Assembly: GCA_030684645.1 (NCBI GenBank)
Contig: JAUXUF010000093.1
Span: 18,912-82,911 of the forward strand
Direction: 5' to 3'
DNA: 64,000 bases
From: Bacteroidota bacterium
GTDB lineage: Bacteria; Bacteroidota; Bacteroidia; Bacteroidales; Prolixibacteraceae
Part shown: positions 63,002 through 64,000 of the stretch, one piece after another
Layout: each line of letters begins with the position of its first letter
How positions within the stretch are numbered: the stretch's first letter is position 1
The notes under the pieces: generated by a model
The model's input: only the letters and a program-made list of their open reading frames with translations
What the model was told of the DNA's origin: nothing
The model's database searches: none
Position numbers and translations under genes: made by a program

Positions 63002-63036
63002 AATAAGCTGATCTTGAAAGATCAGCTTATTTTTTT
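63002..63036 (+). terminator. Intrinsic terminator of the ferredoxin gene
   Basis: AATAAGCTGATC (63002-63013) pairs with GATCAGCTTATT (63020-63031) around a 6-nt loop, followed by five T. Starts 22 bp after the ferredoxin stop. Confidence 0.9.
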
Positions 63037-63097
63037 GCCAGTTGCAACTATCTGGTCTGGTTTTTGTCTTTTGAAGCAGAACTTAATACAATTAGAA

Positions 63098-63478
63098 ATG
63101 AAGACAATTTTTACTTTTCTACTGATATTGTTCATCTCAATAAGCAGTAACGCGCAAAAAACAACTTCGGCCAATCAAAATAACGGGACATTCACCTCCG
63201 GAATAATTCCAGCAACCCAATCGTTTAAGATCACAAAAATCTATCCAAATCCTGTTAAAGATTTGGTGACTATCGAATTCCAATGCGGAGTATCAGGGGA
63301 TATCCAGGTTAGTTTATTTAATATTTTGGGAACAGAAGTCAAGAAATGGGAACCCCTTTATTTTTCTAAAGGCGAACAAGTACTGAAAACCGATTTTTCG
63401 TCTTTTAAAACCGGTATTTACATCTTGAAAATTTCCAGTTCAGACCAGGTTTGTACACAGGTTTTGAAGAAAATCTAA
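63098..63478 (+). CDS. Small secreted protein made of a T9SS sorting domain
   Basis: 126 residues from ATG 63098 (MKTIFTFLLILFISISSNAQ), a signal peptide. After a linker of about 25 residues, FKITKIYPNPVKDLVTIEF starts a type IX C-terminal domain that fills the rest (NILGTEVKKWEPLYFSKGEQ, then KTGIYILKISSS). There is no cargo domain. It could be a remnant of a larger protein or a minimal surface protein. A terminator lies 40 bp downstream. Confidence 0.8.
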   Translation: MKTIFTFLLILFISISSNAQKTTSANQNNGTFTSGIIPATQSFKITKIYPNPVKDLVTIEFQCGVSGDIQVSLFNILGTEVKKWEPLYFSKGEQVLKTDFSSFKTGIYILKISSSDQVCTQVLKKI

Positions 63479-63517
63479 TAGACCTCTTTCATTTCTCATT
63501 CAAAGCATTCCAATAGA

Positions 63518-63544
63518 AAAGGCTGCCCTTTTGAGACAGCCTTT
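63518..63544. terminator. Hairpin between convergent genes, candidate terminator
   Basis: AAAGGCTG (63518-63525) pairs with CAGCCTTT (63537-63544). The motif GAGACAGCCT is shared with the end of the repeat at 10250-10418. It lies between the T9SS-domain protein and the convergent S8 gene, so it may serve both. Confidence 0.6.
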
Positions 63545-63567
63545 CACTTCTTAAATACATTTTTGTT

Positions 63568-64000
63568 TTAGAATCCACTTACGTTAAGCCTTCCGCCTGT
63601 AACACATTTTCCGTTAAGGGAAGTTGTTGGAACTGTTGCGTTAAGAATAGCTGCTTTTATTTGAGCAGATGTTTCTCCAGGATGAGTTGAAGCGTACAAA
63701 GCCACCGCACCGGTTACATGAGGTGTTGCCATGGAAGTGCCACTGTAAGATTCATAAATATTATAGGCTGTAGTTGACCAAATACCTTGGCCTGGCGCAC
63801 CCAAATCAACAGTGGTTAGACCATAGTTTGAAAACGAAGCTTTTGCTCCAGTTAAAGTAATGGCAGCCACAGCAATAATATTGCTATTTGAATAGTTTGA
63901 AGGATAATTCGCTGTTACATCGTTATTGTCGCCAACACCATCTGAACCACCATTGCCAGCAGCAGCAACAAAGAGAATATTCTGAACATTAGCACGTTCA
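63568..64000 (-). CDS. Subtilisin-like S8 serine protease, C-terminal part
   Basis: 144 codons of a gene whose start lies beyond base 64000. From the right edge the minus strand reads ERANVQNILFVAAAGNGGSD, which holds the oxyanion Asn, then IIAVAAITLTGAKASFSNYG and the catalytic Ser block YSGTSMATPHVTGAVALYAS. It ends GGRLNVSGF, with no T9SS domain after the peptidase fold. Probably secreted; substrate unknown. Confidence 0.92.
   Translation of the reverse strand, partial: ERANVQNILFVAAAGNGGSDGVGDNNDVTANYPSNYSNSNIIAVAAITLTGAKASFSNYGLTTVDLGAPGQGIWSTTAYNIYESYSGTSMATPHVTGAVALYASTHPGETSAQIKAAILNATVPTTSLNGKCVTGGRLNVSGF

Overview
The window is a bacterial chromosome segment that looks like Bacteroidota, most plausibly Bacteroidales/Marinilabiliales. 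The reasons are three C-terminal type IX secretion (T9SS) sorting domains with Y/F-PNP motifs, Bacteroidetes-type promoters (TTTG, 18-19 nt, TAnnTTTG), A-rich start contexts with few Shine-Dalgarno sites, and family-specific genes (DUF1599, DUF3822, BT_3928-type DoxX, two-chain M16 peptidases). Base composition looks even along the window. No rRNA, tRNA or CRISPR array was seen.

Layout. 0-10 kb: housekeeping genes (partial DoxX, DUF1599, folP, cdaA), an orphan AAA/DUF4143 ATPase, a nitronate monooxygenase-like enzyme, an M16 peptidase pair, a KilA-N protein and an MFS permease. 10-17 kb: carbohydrate-related genes (sugar isomerase-like TIM barrel, sialate O-acetylesterase, a DUF1349-like protein) mixed with remnants: a DoxX tail, a truncated GH26 mannanase, a GH5 glycanase that has lost its catalytic barrel, and a frameshifted glycosyltransferase. 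17-33 kb: a surface-glycan locus with two polyprenyl-phosphate-type GT2 enzymes and four large membrane proteins resembling GT-C transferases, followed by nucleotide-sugar genes (phosphohexomutase, rfbD, rfbC, rfbA, UDP-xylose synthase, ugd), nearly all on the minus strand as one long probable operon.

33-44 kb: rpsA with an unusual acidic N-terminus, rnz, an ECF sigma factor with a membrane partner, a RecD-like helicase, a DUF3822/rsmD block and a NatAB-like ABC exporter. 44-53 kb: cysK preceded by a Cys-rich leader peptide and attenuator, an IS200-like transposase flanked by palindromic repeats (REP/RAYT-like), ppx, an NtrC-like regulator without a DNA-binding domain, a nitroreductase remnant, a CotH-kinase T9SS protein, guaA, and an intact plus a decayed NIPSNAP copy. 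53-64 kb: an S41 protease, pnuC-nadR NAD salvage, cysE, an RlmL-like methyltransferase, aroE, an ABC-F ATPase with a premature in-frame TGA, nth, a 2[4Fe-4S] ferredoxin, a mini T9SS-domain protein and the 3' end of a subtilisin.

The most interesting signal is upstream of cysK. A 26-codon leader ORF carries a CCC tract plus a fourth Cys, and overlaps one arm of a possible antiterminator that is mutually exclusive with a strong intrinsic terminator. This reads as cysteine-responsive ribosome-mediated attenuation. Second are the several families of intergenic palindromic elements spread over the window, one of which flanks its own candidate transposase.
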